From: Flaviramulus sp.
GTDB lineage: Bacteria; Bacteroidota; Bacteroidia; Flavobacteriales; Flavobacteriaceae
NCBI GenBank assembly: GCA_030731745.1
Contig: JANQTJ010000019.1
Coordinates: 1-51,790, forward strand
Reading direction: 5' to 3'
DNA length: 51,790 nt
The notes under the pieces are model-generated. The model was not told where the DNA came from. It was given only the letters and a program-made list of their open reading frames with translations, and did no database searches. This document shows, piece after piece, positions 8,293 through 17,612 of this stretch (its first letter is position 1; the number at the start of each line of letters is the position of its first letter). The position numbers were made by a program, and so were the translations under genes.

Positions 8293-9141
8293 TTATTTTA
8301 CTTTACTAAAAATACCTTTCCAACGTAAATTTCGAATAAAGTTGCCTTCATCTTCAGAAACTAAATAATCAATGTTTTCTTTTTTAGCTTTAAAATAACC
8401 AGCTAAATAATCTTTAAACAACCATAAACTTTTCTTTTTGTAAGCTAGTTTTAAAGCTGAAATAAAAGTAATAAAAAAGCCATAACGCATTTTGTACATA
8501 GCTTCACCTTGTAAGTATTTAGAGGCTTTATTATAGCTAATTCCGGTAGGCTTTAAGTGTTTTACATGAAGTGATTCATCAGTTAAAATGTTCCAATCAT
8601 AGTATTTGGCGAGTAGTTCATCAACAGTGTCCCAACCCATAGACGGTTTTAGTTTTCCAATTTGTAAAAAGCAATCTTTTTTGTAGGCTTTAAGCGCGCC
8701 ACGAATATGATCTTTTCGAGTAAGGTTTTCAAGAATCCAATCATCATTTTTTTCAATGTAACAAAAACCTGACGCCATGCCAAGTTTATCATCATTTTTA
8801 AAGTGAATTGCTAACTGCTGCAAATAATTATCGGGAAAAATTAAATCGGCATCGAACTTACAGATGACATCATAGTCATCATCAAGCATTTCATAACCTT
8901 TGTAAAATGCATTTATAATTTTTGTTCCAGGTAAATGTTGATTAGTAGATTTTACGTTTATTAATGAAATGTATGGATATTTACCAACATAAGATTCAAT
9001 AATATTTTGAGTGTTATCTGTAGAATGATCATTTACAACTAAAATCCATTTAGGTAAAAGGGTCTGATTCACCAAAGAATTTAAAGTAAGCCCTATAGAA
9101 CTTTCTTCATTATGAGCTGGTATGACGATGTAGAAATTCAA
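8293..9141 (-). CDS. Glycosyltransferase family 2 protein
   Basis: A 282-residue GT-A fold glycosyltransferase. The N-terminal nucleotide-sugar fold is clear: IVIPAHNEESSIG at the start, VVNDHSTDNT, and the metal-binding DxD in CKFDADLIFP. A later GWDTVDELLAKYY segment fits the acceptor/catalytic acid region. No membrane helices are evident except a weak hydrophobic patch late in the protein, so it is probably cytosolic or membrane-associated. It is the last gene of a three-gene run (ketoacyl synthase III, methyltransferase, this gene) with 24 bases after the methyltransferase stop, suggesting it glycosylates or extends a lipid-linked product. Acceptor and donor are unknown. Confidence 0.88.
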   Translation of the reverse strand: MNFYIVIPAHNEESSIGLTLNSLVNQTLLPKWILVVNDHSTDNTQNIIESYVGKYPYISLINVKSTNQHLPGTKIINAFYKGYEMLDDDYDVICKFDADLIFPDNYLQQLAIHFKNDDKLGMASGFCYIEKNDDWILENLTRKDHIRGALKAYKKDCFLQIGKLKPSMGWDTVDELLAKYYDWNILTDESLHVKHLKPTGISYNKASKYLQGEAMYKMRYGFFITFISALKLAYKKKSLWLFKDYLAGYFKAKKENIDYLVSEDEGNFIRNLRWKGIFSKVK

Positions 9142-9165
9142 AAATGAAATTTTAGTTTTTCAAAG

Positions 9166-9687
9166 TTAAACTCTTTCAGCATATACAATGTAATATCTTG
9201 GAGTAAACCATCGAAGTATCGGTCTTAGTCCTATTTTTTTTGTTGGATTAGTCCATTTATCAGTAGCTATAATTTTCCAACCAGCTTTCTCGAATAACCA
9301 ATCAAACTGCCAATCCTCAAACTCATGGTAATGTCTGTCCCACATATCTGTTTTACTTCTGTAAGACGAAGAAAACCATAATTTTAAAGGCACACTAGCT
9401 ACTATTTTATTCGCTTTTATACTTTTTAGTACTGTGAAGGGTGATAATAAATGCTCAAAAATTTCAAAAGCAGTTTCATCTTCGGCCTCAGATTTTTCAT
9501 TGTTAGTAGTGTCTAAATCTAAATCTTCACCTTGAGTGTTTTCAATAGTAAAACCATGTTCTATCATAATTTTGGAAAATGGATTTTCAACACCCAAATC
9601 TAAAATAGTTTCAGATGTAGAAACATGTTTTTTCAAAAACTCAATAGTATGTTTAAATCGCTTATTAGGAAACGTTTTTTCGTACAT
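9166..9687 (-). CDS. Class I SAM-dependent methyltransferase-like protein
   Basis: A 173-residue protein with the shape of a short Rossmann methyltransferase. Motif I is TILDLGVENPF (near residues 28-38), though it lacks the usual GxGxG run; the acidic segment GEDLDLDT follows, and AFEIFEHLLSP matches the post-II region of the Methyltransf_11 group. The C-terminal half is rich in tryptophan and aromatic residues (WDRHYHEFEDWQFDWLF). It starts 3 bases after the stop of the ketoacyl synthase gene, so the two are almost certainly co-translated. Methyltransferase activity is inferred from fold and the substrate is unknown. Confidence 0.75.
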   Translation of the reverse strand: MYEKTFPNKRFKHTIEFLKKHVSTSETILDLGVENPFSKIMIEHGFTIENTQGEDLDLDTTNNEKSEAEDETAFEIFEHLLSPFTVLKSIKANKIVASVPLKLWFSSSYRSKTDMWDRHYHEFEDWQFDWLFEKAGWKIIATDKWTNPTKKIGLRPILRWFTPRYYIVYAERV

Positions 9688-9690
9688 GCA

Positions 9691-10749
9691 TTAATGTTTA
9701 TAAACAATCGCATTAATATTCATACCAGCTCCAACACTAGCAAAAATAATAACATCATCTTTATTTATTTTTTGATCTTTAAGGTCTCCATTTAAAATCA
9801 AATCATATAAAGTAGGAACGGTGGCAACACTAGAATTTCCAAGTTTACCAATACTCATTGGCATAACACCTTGAGGTATTTCCATATTGTAAAGTTCATA
9901 AAAACGTTTTACAATCGCTTCATCCATTTTTTCGTTTGCTTGATGGATTAGTATTTTTTTTAATTCGCTTATATTAATACCGCTTTTATCTAAACAAGCT
10001 TTCATTGCCATAGGTACATGTGTTAATGCGAATTCGTAAATTTTTCTACCATACATTTTGATGTATCGGCGGTTATCTTTTATGTTTTGATTATTAGTTT
10101 CTCCAAAATAAATATAATGGGCTTCATCCAACGAATAAGTTGCCGTTTCATGAGTTATAATGCCACCTGGTTCGTTTGTTGATTCTAATATCACAGCACC
10201 AGCGCCATCAGAATAAATCATAGAGTCTCTATCGTATGGATCGATAACACGAGATAGGGTTTCGGCACCAATAATTAAGCATTTTTTTGCAATACCAGAT
10301 TTTATAAAGGCATTGGCTTGAATAACACCTTCAACCCAACCAGGACATCCAAAAAGTAAATCGTAACCAACACATTTTGGGTTTTTGATTTGCAAAAGAT
10401 GTTTAACACGTGATGCTATACTGGGCACCGTATCGCTTTGTATACTATCTTTCCTTAAATCACCATAATTATGCGCTACAATAATATAATCGATGTCTTC
10501 TCTATTTATTTTTGCTTTTTCAATTGCTTTTTCTGCAGCAAAAGCTGCTATATCTGAAGTATTTAAATGGCTCTTTGCGTAACGTCTTTCATCAATTCCA
10601 GTAATTGCTTTAAATTTCTTAACAATAACTTCGCTAGATGCATTTATATGAGAACCATCACTATTAAGAAACTCATGATTATGAAAGTTTTCATTGGTCT
10701 CAATATAGTCTGGTATATAACTTCCAGTTCCAGTAATTTTTATATTCAT
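9691..10749 (-). CDS. 3-oxoacyl-ACP synthase III family protein (FabH-like)
   Basis: A 352-residue thiolase-fold condensing enzyme. The Cys-His-Asn triad typical of KAS III is readable: Cys135 in LLFGCPGWVEG, His269 in ILIHQANEK and Asn305 in LGNSSVAT. It condenses an acyl-CoA or acyl-ACP starter with malonyl-ACP, or in relatives joins two acyl chains. It differs from housekeeping FabH around the active cysteine (FGCPG rather than the usual AACAG), and together with its methyltransferase and glycosyltransferase neighbours this points to a dedicated lipid or secondary metabolite rather than general fatty acid initiation. That last point is inference. Confidence 0.88.
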   Translation of the reverse strand: MNIKITGTGSYIPDYIETNENFHNHEFLNSDGSHINASSEVIVKKFKAITGIDERRYAKSHLNTSDIAAFAAEKAIEKAKINREDIDYIIVAHNYGDLRKDSIQSDTVPSIASRVKHLLQIKNPKCVGYDLLFGCPGWVEGVIQANAFIKSGIAKKCLIIGAETLSRVIDPYDRDSMIYSDGAGAVILESTNEPGGIITHETATYSLDEAHYIYFGETNNQNIKDNRRYIKMYGRKIYEFALTHVPMAMKACLDKSGINISELKKILIHQANEKMDEAIVKRFYELYNMEIPQGVMPMSIGKLGNSSVATVPTLYDLILNGDLKDQKINKDDVIIFASVGAGMNINAIVYKH

Positions 10750-10757
10750 AAAATTAT

Positions 10758-10814
10758 AATTGCCTTAAATCAAATAGTTTTAGCAATATAATAGCTTTTT
10801 AATTTAAGGCAATT
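10758..10814. repeat. 13-bp perfect inverted repeat between gcvP and the KAS III gene
   Basis: AATTGCCTTAAAT at 10758-10770 is repeated exactly in inverse orientation at 10802-10814, around a 31-base AT-rich loop. On the minus strand it lies after gcvP and just before the start of the ketoacyl synthase gene, so it could be a weak gcvP terminator without a T tract, an attenuator, or an operator. Confidence 0.6.
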
Positions 10815-10850
10815 TATTTTTAGTTTAATTTACGATGTTCAAAATGCTTT

Positions 10851-13700
10851 TTAGGCTTCCATATAAGCTTCGATAGGGGTACACGAACATATTAAATTTC
10901 TATCTCCATAAGCATCATCCACACGTCTTACACTAGGCCAGAATTTATTTTGCTTTACATAGTCTAAAGGGAAAGCCGCTTTTTCGCGTGAGTAAGGTAA
11001 ATACCATTCATCAGAAGTTATCATTTCTAAAGTATGTGGTGCATTTTTTAAAACATTATTTTCATCATCCTTTGAAATAATATCAATTTCTTTTTTGATA
11101 GAAATCATGGCATCACAAAAACGATCCATTTCAGATTTACCTTCACTTTCAGTTGGCTCGATCATTAAAGTTCCAGCTACAGGGAAAGAAACGGTTGGTG
11201 CATGAAAACCATAATCCATTAATCGTTTAGCAATATCTACAACTTCAATACCATTCGCTTTGAACGGACGGCAATCAACAATCATTTCATGTGCTGCACG
11301 ACCACGCTCTCCAGAATAAAGTGTTTCGAAGCTGCCTTCTAAGCGTTTTTTAATATAGTTCGCATTTAAAATAGCAATTTTTGTAGATTGAGTTAGGCCT
11401 TCCGAACCTAACATTTTGATATATCCATAAGAAATCAAGCAAGCCAATGCAGAGCCAAAAGGAGCGGCAGATATAGCAGTGATAGCTTGGTCTCCACCAG
11501 TTTTAATTAAAGGATTTCCCGGTAAAAATGGCACTAATTGTTTTGCAACACAGATTGGGCCAACACCTGGTCCACCACCGCCATGAGGTATCGCAAACGT
11601 TTTATGTAAGTTTAAGTGGCAAACATCAGCTCCAATATTACCTGGGTTGGTTAACCCTACTTGCGCATTCATGTTAGCACCATCCATATAAACTTGTCCT
11701 CCATTGTCATGAATTAACTGCGTTATTTCTTTTATAGCAGATTCATAAACCCCGTGGGTAGATGGATATGTTACCATAAGTGCAGATAAATTATCTTTAT
11801 ATAATTCTGCTTTTTCACGTAAGTCATCAACATCAATATTCCCTTCAGCTGTTGATTTTGTTACAACTACTTTCATACCTGCCATAACAGCACTTGCTGG
11901 ATTTGTTCCGTGTGCAGATGATGGTATTAAACAAATATTTCTATGAAAATCTTCACGAGATTCATGATAAGCTTTTATAACCATTAAACCTGCAAATTCA
12001 CCTTGAGCACCAGAATTTGGTTGTAAAGATGTTGCTGCAAAACCAGTAATTTCAGTTAATTGATCTTCTAATTCTTTAAGGACTGTTAAATAACCTTTGG
12101 CTTGCTTTAGAGGCGCAAAAGGATGAATATTGCCCCATTTAAACCAACTTAAAGGGAGCATTTCAGAAGCTGCATTTAGCTTCATGGTACAAGAACCTAA
12201 AGAAATCATGGATTGATTTAATGCTAAGTCTTTACGTTCTAAAGATTTTATGTATCGCATCAATTCAGTTTCTGAATGGTATGTGTTGAAAACTGTATCG
12301 GTTAAAAATTCCGAACGACGTTGTAAAGATTCAATTATTTTATTGGAAGATTCAACTTCAGAAATTATAATAGTTTCTTTTTTAGCTGCTTCAGCGAAAA
12401 CAGAAATTAAATAATTAATATCTCTAATAGCTGTTGTTTCATTTATTGAAATGGTAACAGTTTCGCTGTCTGGGTAAAATAAATTAACTTTCTTTTCTTT
12501 AGCAACGGTTTTTATATTTTTTGAATCCGTTTTTATTTGAATGGTATCAAAATAAGAAGTGTTAACTTGATTATAGCCTAATTTTTCTAATGCATTTACA
12601 AGTGCATTGGTGTTATTATGAACTTTATTAGCTATGAATTTTAACCCTTCAACACCATGATAAACCGCATACATACTAGCCATTACAGCTAAAAGTACTT
12701 GTGCTGTACAGATATTAGAAGTTGCTTTATCACGTTTTATGTGTTGCTCTCTTGTTTGTAAGGCCATTCTTAAAGCTCGGTTTCCATTAGCATCTTTGGT
12801 CACGCCAATGATACGTCCAGGTAAGTCTCTTTTGTAAGCTTCTTTTGTTGCAAAAAAAGCGGCATGTGGTCCTCCATAACCCATCGGGATTCCAAAACGT
12901 TGCGTAGTACCAACAACAACATCGGCTCCAAATTTACCAGGCGCTTCTAATTTTATTAAACTTAAAATATCAGCAGCAACAGCTACTTTAATTTCAGCGT
13001 CATTAGCTTTGTTAATAAAGGTTTTTATATCTGTTATTTGTCCATCTTTTCCAGGGTATTGAAGTAAAGCTCCAAAAAATTCGGATGAAAAGTCAAAAGT
13101 TCCTTCGTCACCAAGTACGAGTTCAATACCAATTGGGTTAGCTCTTGTTTGAAGTAGTGATAAAGTTTGTGGTAAAATATTATTTGAAACAAAAAATTTA
13201 CAAACGTTATTTTTCTTTTGGTCACGCTCTCTTACGGCAAACAATAAACTCATTGCTTCAGCAGCAGCAGTGCTTTCATCAAGCAGGGAAGCATTAGCTA
13301 TTTCCATACCAGTCAAATCAATAACCATCGTTTGGAAATTTAAAAGCGCCTCTAATCTACCTTGGGCAATTTCAGCTTGATAAGGTGTATATGCTGTATA
13401 CCAACCTGGATTTTCCAAAATATTTCTTTGGATAACCGCTGGCATAATGGTAGGATGATATCCTAAACCAATGTAAGTTTTGTACGCTTTATTTTTTTTA
13501 GATAACTCATGAATATGAAGTAAATATTCATACTCTGTCATAGGTTCATCTAAATTTAAAGGCTTTTTTAAGCGAATATCTTCAGGAATCGTTTCATTAA
13601 TTAGTTGGTCTAAAGAGTTTACTCCAATAGTTTTCAACATGTCTTTTTGATCGGCTTCTCTTGGGCCAATATGACGAAGTGCAAAGGCGTTTGTATCCAT
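10851..13700 (-). CDS. gcvP: Glycine dehydrogenase (decarboxylating), P-protein
   Basis: The 949-residue P-protein of the glycine cleavage system, which decarboxylates glycine with pyridoxal phosphate and passes the aminomethyl group to the lipoyl H-protein. It is the single-chain form, with fused alpha and beta halves, and full length for the family. The PLP-binding lysine is Lys700 in [17 protein letters not shown], which precedes the conserved glycine-rich loop. The N-terminus (FALRHIGP) and C-terminus ([10 protein letters not shown]) match the family. It stands alone: the gcvT and gcvH genes are not in the window. Confidence 0.97.
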   Translation of the reverse strand: MDTNAFALRHIGPREADQKDMLKTIGVNSLDQLINETIPEDIRLKKPLNLDEPMTEYEYLLHIHELSKKNKAYKTYIGLGYHPTIMPAVIQRNILENPGWYTAYTPYQAEIAQGRLEALLNFQTMVIDLTGMEIANASLLDESTAAAEAMSLLFAVRERDQKKNNVCKFFVSNNILPQTLSLLQTRANPIGIELVLGDEGTFDFSSEFFGALLQYPGKDGQITDIKTFINKANDAEIKVAVAADILSLIKLEAPGKFGADVVVGTTQRFGIPMGYGGPHAAFFATKEAYKRDLPGRIIGVTKDANGNRALRMALQTREQHIKRDKATSNICTAQVLLAVMASMYAVYHGVEGLKFIANKVHNNTNALVNALEKLGYNQVNTSYFDTIQIKTDSKNIKTVAKEKKVNLFYPDSETVTISINETTAIRDINYLISVFAEAAKKETIIISEVESSNKIIESLQRRSEFLTDTVFNTYHSETELMRYIKSLERKDLALNQSMISLGSCTMKLNAASEMLPLSWFKWGNIHPFAPLKQAKGYLTVLKELEDQLTEITGFAATSLQPNSGAQGEFAGLMVIKAYHESREDFHRNICLIPSSAHGTNPASAVMAGMKVVVTKSTAEGNIDVDDLREKAELYKDNLSALMVTYPSTHGVYESAIKEITQLIHDNGGQVYMDGANMNAQVGLTNPGNIGADVCHLNLHKTFAIPHGGGGPGVGPICVAKQLVPFLPGNPLIKTGGDQAITAISAAPFGSALACLISYGYIKMLGSEGLTQSTKIAILNANYIKKRLEGSFETLYSGERGRAAHEMIVDCRPFKANGIEVVDIAKRLMDYGFHAPTVSFPVAGTLMIEPTESEGKSEMDRFCDAMISIKKEIDIISKDDENNVLKNAPHTLEMITSDEWYLPYSREKAAFPLDYVKQNKFWPSVRRVDDAYGDRNLICSCTPIEAYMEA

Positions 13701-13725
13701 TAAAAATAAGTTGCGTTTTTGTTTG

Positions 13726-13733
13726 CAAAATTA
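13726..13733 (-). promoter_or_regulatory. TAnnTTTG -7 box for gcvP
   Basis: Read on the minus strand, TAATTTTG lies 25 bases before the gcvP ATG. No TTG is present at the expected -33 distance. It sits within 75 bases of the divergent promoter of the UbiA-like gene. Confidence 0.45.
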
Positions 13734-13782
13734 CGTAATAATTTAAGTTGTTTTATTATTGAAAATGAAAGTTTTTAACCAA

Positions 13783-13815
13783 TTGAAAGTGTTATTAACA
13801 CTTTGCTTACTTTTG
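13783..13815 (+). promoter_or_regulatory. TTG-N22-TACTTTTG promoter of the UbiA-like gene
   Basis: TTG at 13783-13785 and TACTTTTG at 13808-13815 match the flavobacterial -33/-7 pattern with a 22-base spacer, within the accepted range. The -7 box ends only 4 bases before the ATG at 13820, so the predicted start of transcription falls on or beside the start codon. Confidence 0.55.
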
Positions 13816-13819
13816 TTTT

Positions 13820-14653
13820 ATGAAGGTTTTAAAGCAGCTTTTTAATTTTTATATTGATAGTAGTATTCATGTGGCTTTTTCTGTTGTATCGTTAACATGG
13901 ATTACCTTATTAGAATTCGAAATTCCTTTCGATTTTAAAATTCTATTGTTTGTATTGTCTTCATCTATAACAGGATATAATTTTGTTAAATATTTTGGTG
14001 TGGCCAAATTTCATCATCGTAGTTTAGCAAATAGATTACGATACATTCAATTTTTTTCGTTTCTATCTTTTATTTTGATGAGCTACTTTATATGGCAATT
14101 ACAATCAATAACATTGTTATATATTTTAGCTTTTGGAATCATTACTTTCTTATATGCTATTCCTTTTTTGCCAAAACGTTTTTACATCGATAGCCAACAT
14201 AATTTAAGGAACATTGGTGGACTTAAAATTTATTTAATAGCTTTAGTTTGGACTGGAGTTACCGTTTTTTTACCATTAATTGAAAATAGTTTTTCTCTTA
14301 ATGATGATGTGTTTTTAACGGCTATACAGCGTTTCATTCTAATTATTGTTTTGATGCTACCTTTTGAAATCAGAGATTTAAGATACGATAGTTTAAAACT
14401 AGCTACTATTCCGCAGAAAATAGGAGTGAGACAAACCAAAATAATGGGGAGTTTGCTTTTGGGTATGTTTTTTTTATTGGAATTATTTAAAAATCAAACA
14501 ACTTACATTGCTATAATTATTTTAGTCTTAATAACATCACTTACGTTGATTTTTTTGTTGTTTTCTAAAACAGAACAAAGGAAATATTATAGTGCTTTTT
14601 GGGTAGAAGGTTTGCCGATTTTTTGGCTTATTTTGTTGTTTTTGTTTTATTGA
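13820..14653 (+). CDS. UbiA prenyltransferase-like membrane protein
   Basis: A 277-residue polytopic membrane protein with about eight hydrophobic helices. The segment IRDLRYDSLKLATIPQKIG (Asp186 and Asp190) resembles the second aspartate motif of UbiA prenyltransferases together with the following TLP-x-x-x-G, and RNIGGLKIYLIALVW (130-144) resembles the conserved mid-helix segment. The first motif, normally NDxxDxxxD, is not recognisable: the corresponding place reads TGYNFVKYFGVAKFHH. It may therefore bind a different substrate or be inactive. It converges on the anti-sigma gene with a 7-base overlap of coding ends. Fold assignment is moderate and function is unknown. Confidence 0.65.
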   Translation: MKVLKQLFNFYIDSSIHVAFSVVSLTWITLLEFEIPFDFKILLFVLSSSITGYNFVKYFGVAKFHHRSLANRLRYIQFFSFLSFILMSYFIWQLQSITLLYILAFGIITFLYAIPFLPKRFYIDSQHNLRNIGGLKIYLIALVWTGVTVFLPLIENSFSLNDDVFLTAIQRFILIIVLMLPFEIRDLRYDSLKLATIPQKIGVRQTKIMGSLLLGMFFLLELFKNQTTYIAIIILVLITSLTLIFLLFSKTEQRKYYSAFWVEGLPIFWLILLFLFY

Positions 14654-14910
14654 ATGGAATGCTCTTTTAATGCGTTTTCAAAATCTTTTTTCATCGCTTC
14701 TTTAGTGTTTTTATCAAGGCAGTCTACTTTTGATATTTTGATTTTTTTAGTAAGTAAGGCGTTGTTTTTAGTATATTTTCTGCAAGCTTTACAATAAATT
14801 AAATGAATATTTAATTTAATTTTTTCTAAAAAAGTAGCTTCTTTATATTGAGATTTATCACAAGTGTGATTTGCTTCATCGCAGGGAATAAAAAATTTTA
14901 TATTACTCAT
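14647..14910 (-). CDS. Small zinc-finger anti-sigma-like protein
   Basis: An 87-residue protein starting at the ATG at 14910, 2 bases after the sigma factor stop (a longer frame from 14937 would overlap it). It contains H36-x3-C40-x2-C43 (HLIYCKAC), the signature of zinc-associated anti-sigma (ZAS) domains, with Cys10, His15 and Cys17 available upstream as the first ligand. There is no transmembrane segment, so it would be a soluble, possibly redox- or metal-responsive, inhibitor of the ECF sigma factor encoded just before it. The pairing is inferred from motif and adjacency. Confidence 0.7.
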   Translation of the reverse strand: MSNIKFFIPCDEANHTCDKSQYKEATFLEKIKLNIHLIYCKACRKYTKNNALLTKKIKISKVDCLDKNTKEAMKKDFENALKEHSIQ

Positions 14911-14912
14911 AA

Positions 14913-15467
14913 TTAAAACCAATTTTCTTTTAAACAATCAGCCATTGCAGTTCGTGCTCTATGTATAATTACCCAAAGGTTAGACGCTGTAATATTTAAT
15001 TCATTACATATAATTTCGGTTTCATACCCTAAAATAGTTTTCATTTTAAAAACTTCCGCTTGTTTTTCTGGTAATTTGTTAAGGCATTTGTGAATGGCAT
15101 CACCAAGCTCTTCATTTTCTATAGTGTATTCAGCGGTTTTATCAAACGGATCTGCAACACGTTCTTCTAACCAATCGCCTTCACTCTCAGAATCTTCGTT
15201 ATATGTAATTCTTATTTCTGCTTTTCCTTTATTAGAATTTATTTTACGATAATAATCTATAATTTTTCTTTTTAAAATCGATATTAGCCACGTGCGTTCA
15301 CTAGCTTCACCTTTGAAATTTTTCATTGACTTTAAACCTGCCAAAAAAGTATCTTGAACAAGATCTTGAGCTATCTCTCTATCATTAACACGGGAAATCG
15401 TATAGTTGAATAGGTAATCAGAATACAAGTCAATCCAATTATTAGGATTTAATTGATGGTTAAGCAT
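14913..15467 (-). CDS. ECF-type RNA polymerase sigma factor
   Basis: A 184-residue sigma-70 family factor with only regions 2 and 4. Region 2 covers about residues 10-80 (YLFNYTISR, AQDLVQDTFL, TWLISILKRKIIDYYRK), the core-binding and -10 recognition part. Region 4 is near the C-terminus (LPEKQAEVFKMK ... LNITASNLWVIIHRAR), a helix-turn-helix for the -35 element. A 35-residue acidic linker lies between them. It forms a two-gene unit with the ZAS anti-sigma protein. The regulon cannot be read from the window. Confidence 0.93.
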   Translation of the reverse strand: MLNHQLNPNNWIDLYSDYLFNYTISRVNDREIAQDLVQDTFLAGLKSMKNFKGEASERTWLISILKRKIIDYYRKINSNKGKAEIRITYNEDSESEGDWLEERVADPFDKTAEYTIENEELGDAIHKCLNKLPEKQAEVFKMKTILGYETEIICNELNITASNLWVIIHRARTAMADCLKENWF

Positions 15468-15489
15468 TAGTAAGCAATTTTTATTTTCT

Positions 15490-15497
15490 CAAAAATA
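15490..15497 (-). promoter_or_regulatory. TAnnTTTG -7 box for the sigma factor gene
   Basis: On the minus strand TATTTTTG sits 23 bases before the sigma factor ATG, in the 50-base gap after the M3 peptidase stop. It would let the sigma/anti-sigma pair be transcribed separately from the peptidase. No -33 TTG is evident. Confidence 0.4.
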
Positions 15498-15517
15498 GGG
15501 TAAAAAAATGAATTTTA

Positions 15518-17554
15518 TTAAAACAATCCAGCACGTTTTAGTAATGCTTCTGGTTGAGGTTCTTTTCCGCGGAAGCGTTTGTATAATGTCATAGGATCTT
15601 CTGTACCACCTTGTGATAATACAAAATCTTTAAACTTATTAGCAACGTTTTTATTAAAGATACCAGCTTCTTTAAAATATTCGAAAGCATCTGCATCTAA
15701 AACCTCTGCCCATTTATAACTATAATATCCAGATGAATAACCTCCTTGGAATATATGAGAAAATGAGGTGCTCATACAATTTTCATTTACATCTGGGTAT
15801 AATTTAGTGTTTTCAAAGGCCTTTGTTTCAAATGCTTTTACATCCTTTATGGTTTCTGTAGAGTCGCTAGCATGCCAACCCATATCTAAAAGACCAAAAC
15901 TTATTTGTCTTAAAGTTTGCATGCCTTCATGAAAAGTAGCAGATTCTTTAATTTTTTTTATCAAATCCATTGGAATAATTTCTCCGGTTTCGTAGTGTGT
16001 AGCAAATAATTCTAAAGCTTCTTTTTCATAACACCAATTTTCTAAAACCTGACTTGGTAGTTCAACAAAATCCCAAAATACGCTAGTACCAGATAAACTT
16101 GGATACGTTGTGTTTGCCAACATACCATGTAGCGCATGACCCATTTCGTGGAATAATGTGGTAACCTCGTTAAAAGTTAAAAGCGATGGTTTTGTTTTTG
16201 TTGGCTTGGTAAAGTTGCAAACTATAGAAATGTGTGGTCTGCTATTTTCTCCATTTTTGATATACTGAGGTTTAAATGAAGTCATCCAAGCGCCATTACG
16301 TTTGCCCGGTCTTGGAAAAAAGTCTGCATAAAAAATGGAAATTAAATCGCCATTATCATTGGTTACTTTATATGTTAAAACATCTTGATGGTATGTGTCT
16401 ATGGTATCAATTTCTTCAAAGTGCAATCCAAATAATTTTTTAGAAATTGCAAATACACCGTTTATAACGTTTTCTAGTTTAAAGTATGGTTTTAGTTTTT
16501 CGTCATCTAAATCGAATAACTTTTGTTTTAATTTTTCGGCGTAATAAGAGCCATCCCATTTTTCTAAATGATCAATGTTATCTAACCCTTTTGCAAAATT
16601 CTGAAGGTTTGCAAATTCACGTAAAGCAGCAGGTTTTGCTTTTTCTAATAATTCATTTAAAAACGATGCAACTTTTTCAGGGGTTTTAGCCATTCGTTCT
16701 TCTAAAACAAAATGTGCGTGTGTTTTATAGCCTAACAATTGGGCACGCTCGTGGCGTAGTTTTACTATTTGAAGTACATTTTCTTGATTATCTAAAGTAT
16801 CTCCTTTAAAAGCTTTTGCTCCAGCAGCTAAAGTTAATTTTTTACGTAATTCTCTATTATCAGCATAGGTTACAAAAGGAATGTAACTAGGGTAATCTAA
16901 AGTGAATAGCCAACCATATTTATCTTTGCTTTCGGCTAATTGTTTTGCTGCTTCAATAGCGCCTTCAGGGAGCCCAGATAAATTAGATTCATCAGTAATA
17001 AGCATTTCAAAATTGTTAGTTTCTGCTAAAACATTCTCACCAAATTTTAATTTTAACTGACTTAGTTTTTTATCAATTTCTCTCAGTTGTTGCTTTTTGT
17101 CTTCTGATAAATTAGCACCATTTCTTGAAAACCCTTTATATTTTTTTTCAAGCAATGTATTTTGTTCTGTTGATAATTGTAATGAATCTTTAGAATCATA
17201 AACTACTTTTACAAGTTTAAATAAATCTTCATTTAAAGTAATATCGTTACTGAATTCTGCTAATAAAGGTGAAACATCTTGAGCTATTTTTTGAATCTCT
17301 TCATTGGTTTCAGCAGAATTTAAATTAAAAAAAATACTAGAAATTCTGTCTAATTGTTCTCCAGAAAAATCTAGGGCTTCAATTGTGTTTTTGAAATTAG
17401 GCTTTTCATTATTATTAACTATAGCATCAATTTCATCTTTAGCATCTTTTATAGCTTTTTTGAAAGCTGGTAAAAAGTGATTATTCTTTATTTTTGAAAA
17501 AGGTGCTGTACCAAAATTGCTGTTAAACGATTTATTTAATATGTTTTCTGTCAT
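15518..17554 (-). CDS. M3 family metallopeptidase (oligopeptidase A / Dcp type)
   Basis: A 678-residue thimet-oligopeptidase-like zinc peptidase that degrades short peptides. The zinc motif HExxH (FHEMGHALHG) is at residues 469-473, and the third ligand glutamate follows in the helix containing SGTSVFWDFVELPSQ. The start lacks an obvious signal peptide (SFNSNFGTAPFSKIKNN), so a cytosolic location is likely, although peptidyl-dipeptidase Dcp relatives can be periplasmic. Length and the C-terminal YKRFRGKEPQPEALLKR ending match the family. It is a stand-alone gene between purE and the sigma factor gene. Confidence 0.94.
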   Translation of the reverse strand: MTENILNKSFNSNFGTAPFSKIKNNHFLPAFKKAIKDAKDEIDAIVNNNEKPNFKNTIEALDFSGEQLDRISSIFFNLNSAETNEEIQKIAQDVSPLLAEFSNDITLNEDLFKLVKVVYDSKDSLQLSTEQNTLLEKKYKGFSRNGANLSEDKKQQLREIDKKLSQLKLKFGENVLAETNNFEMLITDESNLSGLPEGAIEAAKQLAESKDKYGWLFTLDYPSYIPFVTYADNRELRKKLTLAAGAKAFKGDTLDNQENVLQIVKLRHERAQLLGYKTHAHFVLEERMAKTPEKVASFLNELLEKAKPAALREFANLQNFAKGLDNIDHLEKWDGSYYAEKLKQKLFDLDDEKLKPYFKLENVINGVFAISKKLFGLHFEEIDTIDTYHQDVLTYKVTNDNGDLISIFYADFFPRPGKRNGAWMTSFKPQYIKNGENSRPHISIVCNFTKPTKTKPSLLTFNEVTTLFHEMGHALHGMLANTTYPSLSGTSVFWDFVELPSQVLENWCYEKEALELFATHYETGEIIPMDLIKKIKESATFHEGMQTLRQISFGLLDMGWHASDSTETIKDVKAFETKAFENTKLYPDVNENCMSTSFSHIFQGGYSSGYYSYKWAEVLDADAFEYFKEAGIFNKNVANKFKDFVLSQGGTEDPMTLYKRFRGKEPQPEALLKRAGLF

Positions 17555-17612
17555 TTTTCAATAAATATTTTAAAAAGTAAAAATTTATTATTCATGCATA
17601 ATAAATTTTTTT

